A program made the translations under genes and the position numbers. Below, in pieces: positions 27,094 to 35,513 of a stretch of 64,000 nucleotides of DNA. Under the pieces are notes generated by a model. That model saw only the letters and a program-made list of their open reading frames with translations, had not been told where the DNA came from and did no database searches. This stretch comes from SIG435 sp045530725 (GTDB taxonomy: Bacteria > Bacillota > Clostridia > UMGS1810), in contig JAZSCT010000014.1 of NCBI GenBank assembly GCA_045530725.1, positions 1-64,000 of the forward strand, given 5' to 3'. Numbering within the stretch: position 1 is the first letter of the stretch; each line of letters opens with the position of its first letter.

Positions 27094-28742
27094 TGTTTAT
27101 CAGTCCCCGGTTCAGATTCAAAGTATTCTTTTTTTGTTTTGTATTGTTCTTTATCGGTAAATAGATATAAATCCTCGCCATTTACTATTTCATATATTAC
27201 ATTTGAAATGGCGGAGTCAGAAATGCTTTCTGTACATTTGGGTGCATTGTTGTCAGAAAGTATATACTTGTTGTATTTAAATTTATTGTCAGATTTAGCG
27301 AATGTATCCATATACTTTCTGAAAAAAGATGCAGTATCATAATAAAACATATCATCTTTGTATCCGGCATTAAGAGATATATCACAATGATAAGGTTTCG
27401 ACTCAATATATACAATGTTCCATGTATGGTCATCATAAGGTTCAGAATCAAGTTTTCCTTTGTAAATATAAGAATCTATACCGTGGGATCTGAGTATATC
27501 ACGATATGCTCCTGATATTCCGTCGGAAAAAGCAACCTTGTCAACAAGTGCGCTGTATTCGGTGTGCACTTTTTTGTTTTCAGGTTGGGGTTCTGAATGA
27601 ATATTGAGATGCTTTGTGTTGTATTTAAGGGCACAGTATGATATTGCCGCTTTTTTTAGTTCTGACCATTCGGGTTTTATGTATTTGCGGCTGAATTCTT
27701 TAAGTGAATTCATATAAGATCTGTGCTCATTATATGTATAGGTTATTAAATTGTCGTTTGTGTATATTATACTTTCTGATTTTCTTAAATTTTCATTATC
27801 AATAAGGTCATTACCAAACAGGTTTACACTTGGGGAATTATTTACTATATCAAGTGTATTATCGTTCAGTTCTGTTATGTCATTGTATGACAAATCCATA
27901 TAACAGGAGATATCTTTATGCAGTTTTATTTCATTTATGTGATTGAATTCTGCATTGATTGATGAAATTTTCGGATTTTGTGTCAGATCAAGTGTTCCTT
28001 TGATTTTGTTATGTGATATATCCAGATTGGAAAGATGTTTCATATTCTTAATGGGGGATATATCGGTTATGTTGTTTTGGGAAAGGACCAGAGATACAAG
28101 ATTTTTTTTGTCAGTCAGAGGATTGATGTCTGACAGATTGCAGTTTAATATAGTTAAATTCTTAAGTTCTGCCATGTCCTTTACAAAGCAGATATCCTTC
28201 AGTCTGATATTCTCAAGCATTAGAGTTGAAAGGTTTTTAAATCCTTTTAAGTAATCTTTGTTTTCTGTGTCGGAACCCGATATGCTGAGAGACGTGAAAT
28301 GAGGAGAATCACACAACTTTTCTATGTTTCTGACCTTTGTATTTACTATGGAAAGATTTCTCAGTTTTTTAAAGTCAATATTGGATATATCAAATTCCGT
28401 AGCATGCTGAAGATAGAGTGAATTTATCTCCATCCCTGATAGTTCTTTAATGGAAGATGCATCTACATTTTGTATGCTGAGGTGTGAAATTCTTGCATAG
28501 TCCTTTAGTCTTAATGTGTCTTCGTAATCTGTGATAATGAATATACTTGCTGATTTTCCTTTTCTCTTTTCGGTTTTGTCGATGATGATATCTTCGATTT
28601 CGGCATTATTTTCATTTGTGATTTCGCTGAAAACAGTCTTTTTGGATGGATATGTATATATTGACAGAAATACAATCTGGCTTATTATAAACAATATTAT
28701 AATTGTAATAATAAATTTTGATATGAATCCTGCTGTTTTCAT
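27090..28742 (-). CDS. Leucine-rich-repeat protein with transglutaminase-like domain
   Basis: The protein has 550 residues. A membrane segment lies near 10-30. Residues about 85-290 hold six or more SDS22/internalin-type leucine-rich repeats of about 22 residues (LSQNNITDISPIKNMKHLS). The C-terminal half (about 335-470) matches the transglutaminase-like fold: VAFSDGISGAYRDILRSHGI, then HTWNIVYIESKPYHCD. The catalytic Cys expected in the CxGYA position appears to be Ser or Gly, while the His (HTWN) and Asp (CDIS) positions remain. A non-catalytic or altered enzyme at the cell surface is therefore likely. It lies between two paralogous anchored proteins. Confidence 0.75.
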   Translation of the reverse strand: MKTAGFISKFIITIIILFIISQIVFLSIYTYPSKKTVFSEITNENNAEIEDIIIDKTEKRKGKSASIFIITDYEDTLRLKDYARISHLSIQNVDASSIKELSGMEINSLYLQHATEFDISNIDFKKLRNLSIVNTKVRNIEKLCDSPHFTSLSISGSDTENKDYLKGFKNLSTLMLENIRLKDICFVKDMAELKNLTILNCNLSDINPLTDKKNLVSLVLSQNNITDISPIKNMKHLSNLDISHNKIKGTLDLTQNPKISSINAEFNHINEIKLHKDISCYMDLSYNDITELNDNTLDIVNNSPSVNLFGNDLIDNENLRKSESIIYTNDNLITYTYNEHRSYMNSLKEFSRKYIKPEWSELKKAAISYCALKYNTKHLNIHSEPQPENKKVHTEYSALVDKVAFSDGISGAYRDILRSHGIDSYIYKGKLDSEPYDDHTWNIVYIESKPYHCDISLNAGYKDDMFYYDTASFFRKYMDTFAKSDNKFKYNKYILSDNNAPKCTESISDSAISNVIYEIVNGEDLYLFTDKEQYKTKKEYFESEPGTDKQ

Positions 28743-28778
28743 CTTAATCTGGTTGCTCCTTTTTTAAAAGTACTGTAA

Positions 28779-29738
28779 TTAACCTGTGATAGTGGAAGTT
28801 CCGGAAGAAATATCGTAGGAAAGGTTATATTTCTTTATACTCTGTCCGCTTAAATCCGTCAAAGTAGTATTGAACTGCGCGTTTATTACATCATCAGATA
28901 TGTTTACAGAATTTATATACAAATGGTTGTATTCTTCGTTGAGGTTTTCCGATATGATGTTATTTATCACATATTCATTTACAGAGTTTCCGATTTTTAT
29001 TACCATATATGTATTTCCGTCATCAAGTAAAACCGTATCATCTTCTTTGAAATATATTGAGGCATTTTTTGCAGAAAAAGTATTAAGTGTTGTATAAAAA
29101 AATCCAAAATCATATATTCTTAAGGCATTGTCAGTATTCATAAGATTGGATACCCATGCCATACGTGTTTTACTATTGTTTTTTGCAATTTTTGGAGAGG
29201 AAAAACTCTCATCAAGAAGTGATTTTGCAAGATCAAGCCTCTGCTCTGCAATGTGAATATATGTAGCCTCATCTTCAAAATCCGTGATGATTGTTTTGTC
29301 TATATTTACATTGTTAAGTGCCGAAAGGACTTCCTTGTAGTTTAATCGTCTGTCGCCAAACAGTTCACAACATTTTTCGATGCAGTATATATTTGCAAGT
29401 TTGCTTTTCGACTTGAGTCCGCTTACTATCATGGAGGTATATCCGTATTTTTCAAAATAGGGGATAAGTTTGAGGTCCATATCAGAGGACAGATTGTAGG
29501 AATTATAAATAGCCACATAACTGTCAAGAAAAGATGAGGTCTCATCCTCGAAATGCATGGTGGCTTTTTCCCAGAAATCTGATTTTGTAAGTTTGTCTGT
29601 AGTGATTTTTGAACCATCTTCCCTGGGATTTGTAAAGTATTCTTTGATATTCCAAGCAAAATATGACGCTGTAATTCCAAGTACAAGTCCCATAATAAGT
29701 GTGGTGCAACGAAGGATGAGTTGTTTCTTAGTAATCAT
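28779..29738 (-). CDS. Membrane-anchored protein, paralog of 26149-27093
   Basis: The protein has 319 residues, one N-terminal membrane segment (about 8-28), otherwise extracytoplasmic. It shares blocks with the product of 26149-27093, notably YGYTSMIVSGL and LANIYCIEKCCELFGDRRLN. No database family is recognised. It lies 9 bases after tmk and 36 before the LRR gene on the minus strand, so all are probably on one transcript. Confidence 0.75.
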   Translation of the reverse strand: MITKKQLILRCTTLIMGLVLGITASYFAWNIKEYFTNPREDGSKITTDKLTKSDFWEKATMHFEDETSSFLDSYVAIYNSYNLSSDMDLKLIPYFEKYGYTSMIVSGLKSKSKLANIYCIEKCCELFGDRRLNYKEVLSALNNVNIDKTIITDFEDEATYIHIAEQRLDLAKSLLDESFSSPKIAKNNSKTRMAWVSNLMNTDNALRIYDFGFFYTTLNTFSAKNASIYFKEDDTVLLDDGNTYMVIKIGNSVNEYVINNIISENLNEEYNHLYINSVNISDDVINAQFNTTLTDLSGQSIKKYNLSYDISSGTSTITG

Positions 29739-29747
29739 ATTTTTCTC

Positions 29748-30419
29748 CTAAAGAATGTTTTTTACATAGGAATAAATTTCATCGCTTATTTCATCAATTG
29801 TTTTGATTCTTTCCCCATCCACACACATAATATGAGTCCAGTTGTTTTTCTCTGCTACAAAACAAGCACTGTTGTATGATTCATTAAGATAGTTTTCGTC
29901 ACTTTCGTGGATATCTTTTACAGAAGAGTTGTTAATTTTGTTATTTCTTTCTGCCATAAGTTTCACAGCAAACTTAACAGGCATATCGAGAAAGATGGTT
30001 AAATCAGGCTTTGGCAGGGAAAGTTTTGAATATTCAAAGTCATTTACCCAGTCAAGAAATTCTTCTTTTTTGTCAGTTTCATTTATTTTTGATGCCTGAT
30101 GAATCATATTGGATGTGGTGTATCTGTCGGCAATTAAAACATCACAATCTTTGAGCATCTTGTTGTATTCTTTCTTGAATGATGCTGCTCTGTCTGCCGC
30201 AAAAAATACAGACGCCATATATGGATCGGTATCATTGGCATTCTGACCGAACTCGCCGTTTAAGTACATCTTCACAAGTTCAGAAGATTTGCTTTTGTAG
30301 TTTGGAAATTCTATGGCACATACGTTTATGCCCTCATCATTCAGTCTTTCAAAAAGTTTCTTTGTCTGGGTGGCTTTTCCTGATGAATCCACACCTTCGA
30401 TTACGATTAGTTTACCCAT
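29748..30419 (-). CDS. tmk: Thymidylate kinase
   Basis: The protein has 223 residues and phosphorylates dTMP to dTDP. The P-loop is EGVDSSGKATQTKKL near residue 8, the DR(Y/H) motif is ADRYTTSN, and DLTIFLDMP carries the Walker-B-like strand. The Lys-Ala after the P-loop differs from the usual GKTT/GKST and places it with the clostridial branch of the family. It lies 25 bases after wecG. Confidence 0.88.
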   Translation of the reverse strand: MGKLIVIEGVDSSGKATQTKKLFERLNDEGINVCAIEFPNYKSKSSELVKMYLNGEFGQNANDTDPYMASVFFAADRAASFKKEYNKMLKDCDVLIADRYTTSNMIHQASKINETDKKEEFLDWVNDFEYSKLSLPKPDLTIFLDMPVKFAVKLMAERNNKINNSSVKDIHESDENYLNESYNSACFVAEKNNWTHIMCVDGERIKTIDEISDEIYSYVKNIL

Positions 30420-30444
30420 AATAATTTAGTCCTTTGTATTTATT

Positions 30445-31185
30445 TTAATCCTGAGGAAATTTTTTTCCGTGAAGTATTACTTTCATTGCAAATCTTGGCA
30501 GGTCAAGCATTCTTACAAATCTCTTTGGCTCTTTTATAAGTCTGTAAAACCACTCAAGATTAAGTTTTATAAATATATCAGGTGCTCTCTTTACATATCC
30601 TGCATACACATCAAGACAACCGCCAAGACCCATAAGCACTTTTGAAGAGAGTTTATCTTTGTTATCATTTATCCATTTTTCCTGTTTGGGACAACCGAGA
30701 CATACAAATACTACATCAGGATTTTTTTCGTTTATGTCATTTATGATTTCCTTTTCTTTTGCTTCGTCGAAATATCCGTCGCTGTATCCAGCGATGTTTA
30801 AGGCAGGGTATTTTTCTTTGAGTTTTTCGTAAGCGGTTTTTACCACTTCGGGTCTGGAGCCGAAAAGATAAAGGGATTTGTTTTCTTTTTCCATTCTTTC
30901 CATAAGTTTAAGGGAGATGTCATATCCTGCACATCTTCCTTTCACGGGATTTTTTACAATCTGTGCTGCCTTTACAACACCGATTCCGTCAGCAGTAAGC
31001 ATAGATGCATTATTGAGGATGGATTTCATATTTTCATCTCTGTATGCACTCATAATAATTTCTGAATTGGGAGTAAACACAGTATGGACCTTGTCCTCAT
31101 TTGTAAATGTGATGATTCTCTCTACTGCTTCGTCTATGGATACCTTGTCAATTTTTACCCCTAAAATATTAACTTTATCAGACAT
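30445..31185 (-). CDS. WecG/TagA/CpsF family glycosyltransferase
   Basis: The protein has 246 residues. The start at 31185 follows TAAGGAGG, which overlaps the end of the glutamine synthetase gene. Motifs are LGVKIDKVSIDEAV, LTADGIGVV, LFGSRPEVV and VCLGCPKQEKWI, all typical of GT26 N-acetylmannosaminyltransferases that add ManNAc to lipid-linked GlcNAc in wall teichoic acid or related polymers. The C-terminal basic segment is the membrane-association tail. Confidence 0.92.
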   Translation of the reverse strand: MSDKVNILGVKIDKVSIDEAVERIITFTNEDKVHTVFTPNSEIIMSAYRDENMKSILNNASMLTADGIGVVKAAQIVKNPVKGRCAGYDISLKLMERMEKENKSLYLFGSRPEVVKTAYEKLKEKYPALNIAGYSDGYFDEAKEKEIINDINEKNPDVVFVCLGCPKQEKWINDNKDKLSSKVLMGLGGCLDVYAGYVKRAPDIFIKLNLEWFYRLIKEPKRFVRMLDLPRFAMKVILHGKKFPQD

Positions 31186-31195
31186 ATTTACCTCC

Positions 31196-33286
31196 TTATA
31201 CACCGAAGAGAAGTTTTTCGTATGTAGGCATCGGCCAGTATTCACCGGAACAGAGTGTTTCTGCTTTGTCAACGGGAGTTCTTAACTGATCCATAAGTTT
31301 AAGTACATTTTCTTCAAAATATTTAGCCACTTCTTTTGTTCCTGATATTTCAGGAGCGGCTTTTAAGTTATCTTCAAGGTCGCACATAGATGAGTATATC
31401 TCATTTGTAAGGTTTGTAAGCGTGATAAGAATCTCTTCTTCTGCATCAAAAGATATACCGCTTAGTACATTCTTCTTATTTGAAATGCTTTCTGCAAGTT
31501 TGCCTGTGTATTTGCTTATTGCGGGGATGATGTCCTTTTTTGTCATATCAATCATAGTCTTTGCTTCTATGTTGATAGTCTTTGCATAGTTTTCAAGAAG
31601 GATTTCGCATCTTGATCTTACTTCTGTTTCTGTATATATTCCGTGACGTTTAAATAGTTCTATATATTTTTTGTCAGGGTAAAGTGGAAGAGCATCAGCA
31701 GTAGATCTTAAGTTTGAAAGACCACGTTTTTCGGCTTCTTTTACCCATTCTTCGCTGTAGTTGTTGCCGTTGAAAATTATTCTCTTATGATTTTTGCAGA
31801 TGTTCTTAAGAAGTTCTCTTAATGCTTTTTCGAAATCTTCTTTTCCTTCAAGTTCGTCTGCGAAATCTTTGAGTACGTCTGCTACTGCGGTGTTGAGCAT
31901 TACATTTGTACATGCAATGGAGTCAGATGAACCGAGCATTCTGAATTCAAATTTATTTCCTGTAAAAGCAAAGGGGCTTGTTCTGTTTCTGTCAGATGTA
32001 TCCATTGTAAACAGCGGAACTGCATCTACACCCACCATTACCTTTTTCTTGACTTCTTTTTTGTATTCAGAGCCATTTTCCATTGCTTCAAGTATTCCTT
32101 CAAGATCAGAACTGAGAAACATGGAAACTATTGCAGGTGGTGCTTCGTGAGCGCCAAGTCTGTGATCGTTTCCTGCGCTTGCAACAGAAATTCTCAGTAA
32201 GTCCTGATATATATCTACAGCCTTTACTACTGCACAGAGAAATGTAAGGAACTGAAGGTTGTTGTGAGGTTCTTTGCCCGGTTTCAAAAGGTTTTCGCCT
32301 TTGTCTGTAGAAAGGGACCAGTTGTTGTGCTTACCGCTTCCGTTGACACCCTTGAATGGCTTTTCGTGAAGGAGGCACACTAGAGAATGTCTTTCGGCAA
32401 TCTTTTTCATAAATTCCATTGTAAGTTGGTTGTGGTCTGTTGCAATGTTTCCGATTGTAAAAATCGGTGCAAGTTCGTGCTGCGCGGGAGCCGCTTCGTT
32501 ATGTTTGGTTTTTGCAAGAATACCCAGTTTCCACAATGTTTCGTCAAGTTCTTTCATAAAAGCAGAAACTCTTGTCTTTATAGCACCGAAATAGTGATCG
32601 TTCATTTCCTGACCTTTGGGAGGCATTGCACCAAAAAGGGTTCTGCCTGTGATTGTAAGGTCTTTTCTCTGATTGTAGTATTCTTTATCAACCAGAAAAT
32701 ATTCCTGCTCAGGTCCTACAGTTGTGATGACTCTCTTTGCTTCGGTATTTCCGAACAGGCGTAGTATTCTTAAAGCCTGAGTATTGATTGCTTCCATTGA
32801 ACGGAGAAGGGGAGTCTTTTTGTCAAGGGTATCCCCGTTGTATGCACAAAAGGCAGTAGGGATACAAAGAGATCCATCCTTTACAAATGCATATGAAGTG
32901 GGATCCCATGCAGTATATCCTCTTGCTTCAAATGTGGAACGGAGTCCTCCTGATGGAAAACTTGATGCATCAGGCTCACCTTTGATAAGGGCTTTTCCAG
33001 AAAAGTCCATAATGATATGACCGTCTTTGGACGGCTCAATGAAACTGTCGTGCTTTTCGGCGGTAATACCTGTCATAGGCTGAAACCAATGAGTATAATG
33101 TGTACATCCCTTTTCTATTGCCCAGTCTTTCATTGCACTTGCAACTACATTTGCCACTTCAATGTCAAGACTTGTGCCTTCTGTGATGGTTTTTTTGACG
33201 GCGTTATATATATCTTCAGGAAGGCGTTCCTTCATTACACTATCGTCAAATACGTTTTCACCGAATATTTTTGTTACATTTAACAT
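31196..33286 (-). CDS. glnN: Glutamine synthetase type III
   Basis: The protein has 696 residues, matching GS III (about 700), a dodecameric ATP-dependent enzyme making glutamine from glutamate and ammonia. The start at 33286 (MLNVTKIFGENVFDD) follows AAAGGAG. Motifs include the GS III block HYTHWFQPMTG, the catalytic VGPEQEYFLVDK, KHNEAAPAQHE, GSGKHNNWSL and TSDRNRTSPFAFTGNKFEFR. It heads a minus-strand operon that also carries wecG and tmk. Confidence 0.96.
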   Translation of the reverse strand: MLNVTKIFGENVFDDSVMKERLPEDIYNAVKKTITEGTSLDIEVANVVASAMKDWAIEKGCTHYTHWFQPMTGITAEKHDSFIEPSKDGHIIMDFSGKALIKGEPDASSFPSGGLRSTFEARGYTAWDPTSYAFVKDGSLCIPTAFCAYNGDTLDKKTPLLRSMEAINTQALRILRLFGNTEAKRVITTVGPEQEYFLVDKEYYNQRKDLTITGRTLFGAMPPKGQEMNDHYFGAIKTRVSAFMKELDETLWKLGILAKTKHNEAAPAQHELAPIFTIGNIATDHNQLTMEFMKKIAERHSLVCLLHEKPFKGVNGSGKHNNWSLSTDKGENLLKPGKEPHNNLQFLTFLCAVVKAVDIYQDLLRISVASAGNDHRLGAHEAPPAIVSMFLSSDLEGILEAMENGSEYKKEVKKKVMVGVDAVPLFTMDTSDRNRTSPFAFTGNKFEFRMLGSSDSIACTNVMLNTAVADVLKDFADELEGKEDFEKALRELLKNICKNHKRIIFNGNNYSEEWVKEAEKRGLSNLRSTADALPLYPDKKYIELFKRHGIYTETEVRSRCEILLENYAKTINIEAKTMIDMTKKDIIPAISKYTGKLAESISNKKNVLSGISFDAEEEILITLTNLTNEIYSSMCDLEDNLKAAPEISGTKEVAKYFEENVLKLMDQLRTPVDKAETLCSGEYWPMPTYEKLLFGV

Positions 33287-33326
33287 ATGCCTTCTCCTTT
33301 GTAATCTGAAAATAAAAACACACTTT

Positions 33327-33355
33327 ATCATAACATAAATGAGGTAAAATTTCAA
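33327..33355 (-). promoter_or_regulatory. glnN promoter
   Basis: Reading the minus strand, TTGAAA (33355-33350), a 17-base spacer and TATGAT (33332-33327) precede glnN with a leader of about 35 bases. Confidence 0.75.
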
Positions 33356-33532
33356 CACAAAAAAGTCGATTTTTGTATATTTCTGACGGCTGTTTTAAAT
33401 TTGTCGTAAATGAATCAATCCCCGATGATTTTCATAATAATAAATCTTATCTTATAAATCGACAAAATGCAAAAGAATAGGGTCCCAAAATCGAATATTA
33501 ATTTGTGCTTTTTATTTATTATCAGATACAAC

Positions 33533-33566
33533 AAAACAGCCATCGCAAGTTTCCGATGGCTGTTTT
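33533..33566 (-). terminator. hpf terminator
   Basis: A perfect 13-bp stem (33533-33545 with 33554-33566) follows the hpf stop on the minus strand. T-runs are short on both sides. Confidence 0.75.
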
Positions 33567-33575
33567 TGTACTGCA

Positions 33576-34097
33576 TTATTTAATTTCGATTATGCCGTAA
33601 TCTCCGTCGTTTCTTTTATAAACAACACTTGTGCCGCCGCTTTGAGAATCTTCGAAGATGTAGAAACTGTGTCCCAGAAGATTCATCTGAAGTATTGCTT
33701 CAGATGGACTCATAGGCTTTGCAGAATAGGTTTTTGTTTTTACAATGTTAAATTCCTTTTCTTCTTCAATCGGTTCCATATCAGCATCAGCAATGAAAGC
33801 ACCTGTTTTGAGTCTTTTTTCAAGTTTTGTTTTCTGCTTTCTGATCTGACGTTCCAGAAGTTCCACAACTCTGTCAATGGATTTATAAAGATCTTCGGTT
33901 ACAACTTCTGCACGATAGAGCATACCTTGGTATGTAATGGTAAGTTCGGCTTTCTGGTTATCTTTTTGAGTAGAGAGTGTCACTGTGGCATTTGCATCTT
34001 CTTTGAAAAATTTATCAAGTTTTTTGATTTTCTTCTCCACATGGGATTTAATGCCATCGGTAAGTTCCATTTTTCTTGATACGATGATAGTCTTCAT
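33576..34097 (-). CDS. hpf: Long-form ribosome hibernation promoting factor
   Basis: The protein has 173 residues: an N-terminal HPF/RaiA domain (about 1-100) and a C-terminal dimerisation domain (about 115-173, with IVKTKTYSAKPMSPSEAILQMNLLGHSFYIF and VVYKRNDGDYGIIE). Long HPF joins 70S ribosomes into inactive 100S dimers in slow growth. The start at 34097 (MKTIIVSRKMELTDG) is preferred over an upstream in-frame Met because the domain begins there and a GGGAG lies upstream. A small hairpin (34130-34144) sits in its leader. Confidence 0.95.
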   Translation of the reverse strand: MKTIIVSRKMELTDGIKSHVEKKIKKLDKFFKEDANATVTLSTQKDNQKAELTITYQGMLYRAEVVTEDLYKSIDRVVELLERQIRKQKTKLEKRLKTGAFIADADMEPIEEEKEFNIVKTKTYSAKPMSPSEAILQMNLLGHSFYIFEDSQSGGTSVVYKRNDGDYGIIEIK

Positions 34098-34186
34098 AAA
34101 ATAACATCTCCCTTTTTTGTACATTTATGACAGTTGAACTGTCTTTATATTTATATACCCAAGTTGAGAGACTTTAAACACAAAAA

Positions 34187-34990
34187 TTAATTATCCAGAA
34201 GAATTTTTGTATAGTGATCCTTTTCTTCTTTGTTGTAGGGTGCATATTCAAGTGCATTAAGTCCTATGATTTTATATAGTGATGTAAGGGAAGGTTTGTT
34301 TTGTGATTTGAGTGTATCAAGGGTTTTTAGTGATGAATATGTGTCATTTGTAAAGAATGATCCTCTTAATGAATCTGACTTAAAAGTATGCTCTGTCAGT
34401 AACTTAAGAATCCCTCGTATATCGGAAGATGATTTGCCAAGAGTATTTTCTGCTGTTTTTATAAGTGTTTCAAGTCCGTTTGTGTAAAGGTTCAGTACGG
34501 AATAAAACACCTTCGCATCATCAATGGATAATTCATTATAAGAAATACCTTTTGATGCAAGAAAGAGAGTAAACTCGGTGTATCTTATGCCGAAACCTTC
34601 AAGCATAAATGTGTATAAATCATTTTTCTTTATATTTTCATCGAAAAGAGCAGGGGAGTATATGGAGAAATGTGTATTAAGGTTATCTGTGTAGATTTTG
34701 TCCGAGGTATTATCACGGGAAATCATACAAAGAAGTTTATTTTGTGCCTTTGAACTCTTTATAATGGAAATATATGACCTGATATCCTCGTTATCTGTAA
34801 GGATAATCACATCTGATGATTCTATTGCTTCATCAGGGCAAAAGTATGCTTTTGAATCTGTCAGGGCGGCAAATTCTACTGCAGACTGAAGGTTTTTGTC
34901 ATATATTCCAGATATATCTGTATTTAAGGTGTGAAGTATATTGCAAAGGTTTATGGCACTGTCACTTTTGCCGAAAACTGAAATATTCAT
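34187..34990 (-). CDS. Rossmann-like / DUF2520 domain protein
   Basis: The protein has 267 residues. The N-terminal half is a Rossmann fold (ISVFGKSDSAINLC, then SSDVIILTDNEDI near residue 60), and the all-helical C-terminal half (about 130-260, with GNxxxA-like FSVLNLYTNGLETLI) fits DUF2520, the arrangement of F420-dependent oxidoreductase-like proteins. The typical GxGxxG is changed to GKSDSA, so cofactor binding is uncertain. In other Firmicutes these genes often neighbour panB/panC or hpf. It is transcribed from its own promoter, divergent from the RNA at 35125. Confidence 0.6.
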   Translation of the reverse strand: MNISVFGKSDSAINLCNILHTLNTDISGIYDKNLQSAVEFAALTDSKAYFCPDEAIESSDVIILTDNEDIRSYISIIKSSKAQNKLLCMISRDNTSDKIYTDNLNTHFSIYSPALFDENIKKNDLYTFMLEGFGIRYTEFTLFLASKGISYNELSIDDAKVFYSVLNLYTNGLETLIKTAENTLGKSSSDIRGILKLLTEHTFKSDSLRGSFFTNDTYSSLKTLDTLKSQNKPSLTSLYKIIGLNALEYAPYNKEEKDHYTKILLDN

Positions 34991-35014
34991 ATAAGCCTCC
35001 CTATGTTTTTTGTC

Positions 35015-35043
35015 AGTATATCATATGATCAAAAGTATGTCAA
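35015..35043 (-). promoter_or_regulatory. Promoter of the DUF2520 gene
   Basis: On the minus strand, TTGACA (35043-35038), a 17-base spacer and TATACT (35020-35015). Confidence 0.75.
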
Positions 35044-35089
35044 AAGGTTGATTTTGTAATAAAATTAGGTATTTTGTCACTTATTTTTG

Positions 35090-35118
35090 TTGACATTTTT
35101 CTATCATTGTGCTATACT
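35090..35118 (+). promoter_or_regulatory. Strong promoter of the 35125 RNA / pot leader
   Basis: A perfect TTGACA (35090-35095), a 17-base spacer and TATACT (35113-35118). It lies back to back with the divergent DUF2520 promoter and reads into a GC-rich structured RNA. Confidence 0.85.
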
Positions 35119-35124
35119 TACAAA

Positions 35125-35290
35125 GATCTCAATTGGAACAGCGTTTCCAAAGCAAGATTGAACGACCGCCGGGGAAACCTGGCCAAGGCCATACGGACAG
35201 CCGGGTCGAATGCCGAAGACCGCTTGAATATGCGGTTGGCAACTTCTGTTGCCTTATTGATTGAGTTAAAAGCTCAGTTTTGTAAGTTGG
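35125..35290 (+). ncRNA. GC-rich structured RNA upstream of potABCD (raiA-like?)
   Basis: About 140 bases (35125-35265) are markedly GC-richer than the surroundings and fold well: closing stem 35128-35133 with 35260-35265, hairpins TGGAA/TTCCA (35134-35138, 35145-35149), CGACC/GGTCG (35163-35167, 35204-35208), ACCGC/GCGGT (35219-35223, 35232-35236) and GGCAAC/GTTGCC (35238-35243, 35248-35253). No protein reading is convincing. Such conservation-like composition behind a strong promoter indicates a functional RNA. The raiA RNA motif is one possibility, because it tends to lie near hpf/raiA genes and hpf is about 1 kb away; this was not verified. The 3' end is uncertain and may extend to the terminator at 35459-35498. 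Confidence 0.6.
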
Positions 35291-35458
35291 TTACTTCATA
35301 AACCGAAAATGCCTCAGGCATAAACTTGTAAAATGGTCAATAAGAGTAGTAAAAGTAATCCTTGCTATATAGACTCTGATCCAGTTGTGAGTGTGAATAT
35401 CTGTATTCTCTTTTAAGGGACAGTGTTGTGATCTGGTACAGATATGAAAGTTCATAAT
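35291..35458 (+). other. Distal part of the pot leader
   Basis: No gene is seen. Small hairpins are visible: TGCC/GGCA near 35312, AGAGT/ACTCT spanning about 35345-35382, and CCAG/CTGG spanning about 35384-35436. This segment links the structured RNA to the terminator in front of potA. Confidence 0.4.
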
Positions 35459-35498
35459 GTGATACAAGTGATATGCCATAAGGTGTATCACTTTTTTT
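35459..35498 (+). terminator. Terminator immediately upstream of potA
   Basis: A GTGATAC/GTATCAC stem (35459-35465 with 35485-35491) is followed by seven T residues. It sits 15 bases before the potA start and overlaps its ribosome site region, so it either ends the 35125 RNA or attenuates potABCD. Confidence 0.7.
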
Positions 35499-35513
35499 GT
35501 GGAGATGACAGAT

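Noticed and set aside
35074..35301. Open frame of 75 codons across the structured RNA
   Set aside because: It starts upstream of the promoter, has no ribosome site, and the segment is better explained as an RNA with complementary arms.
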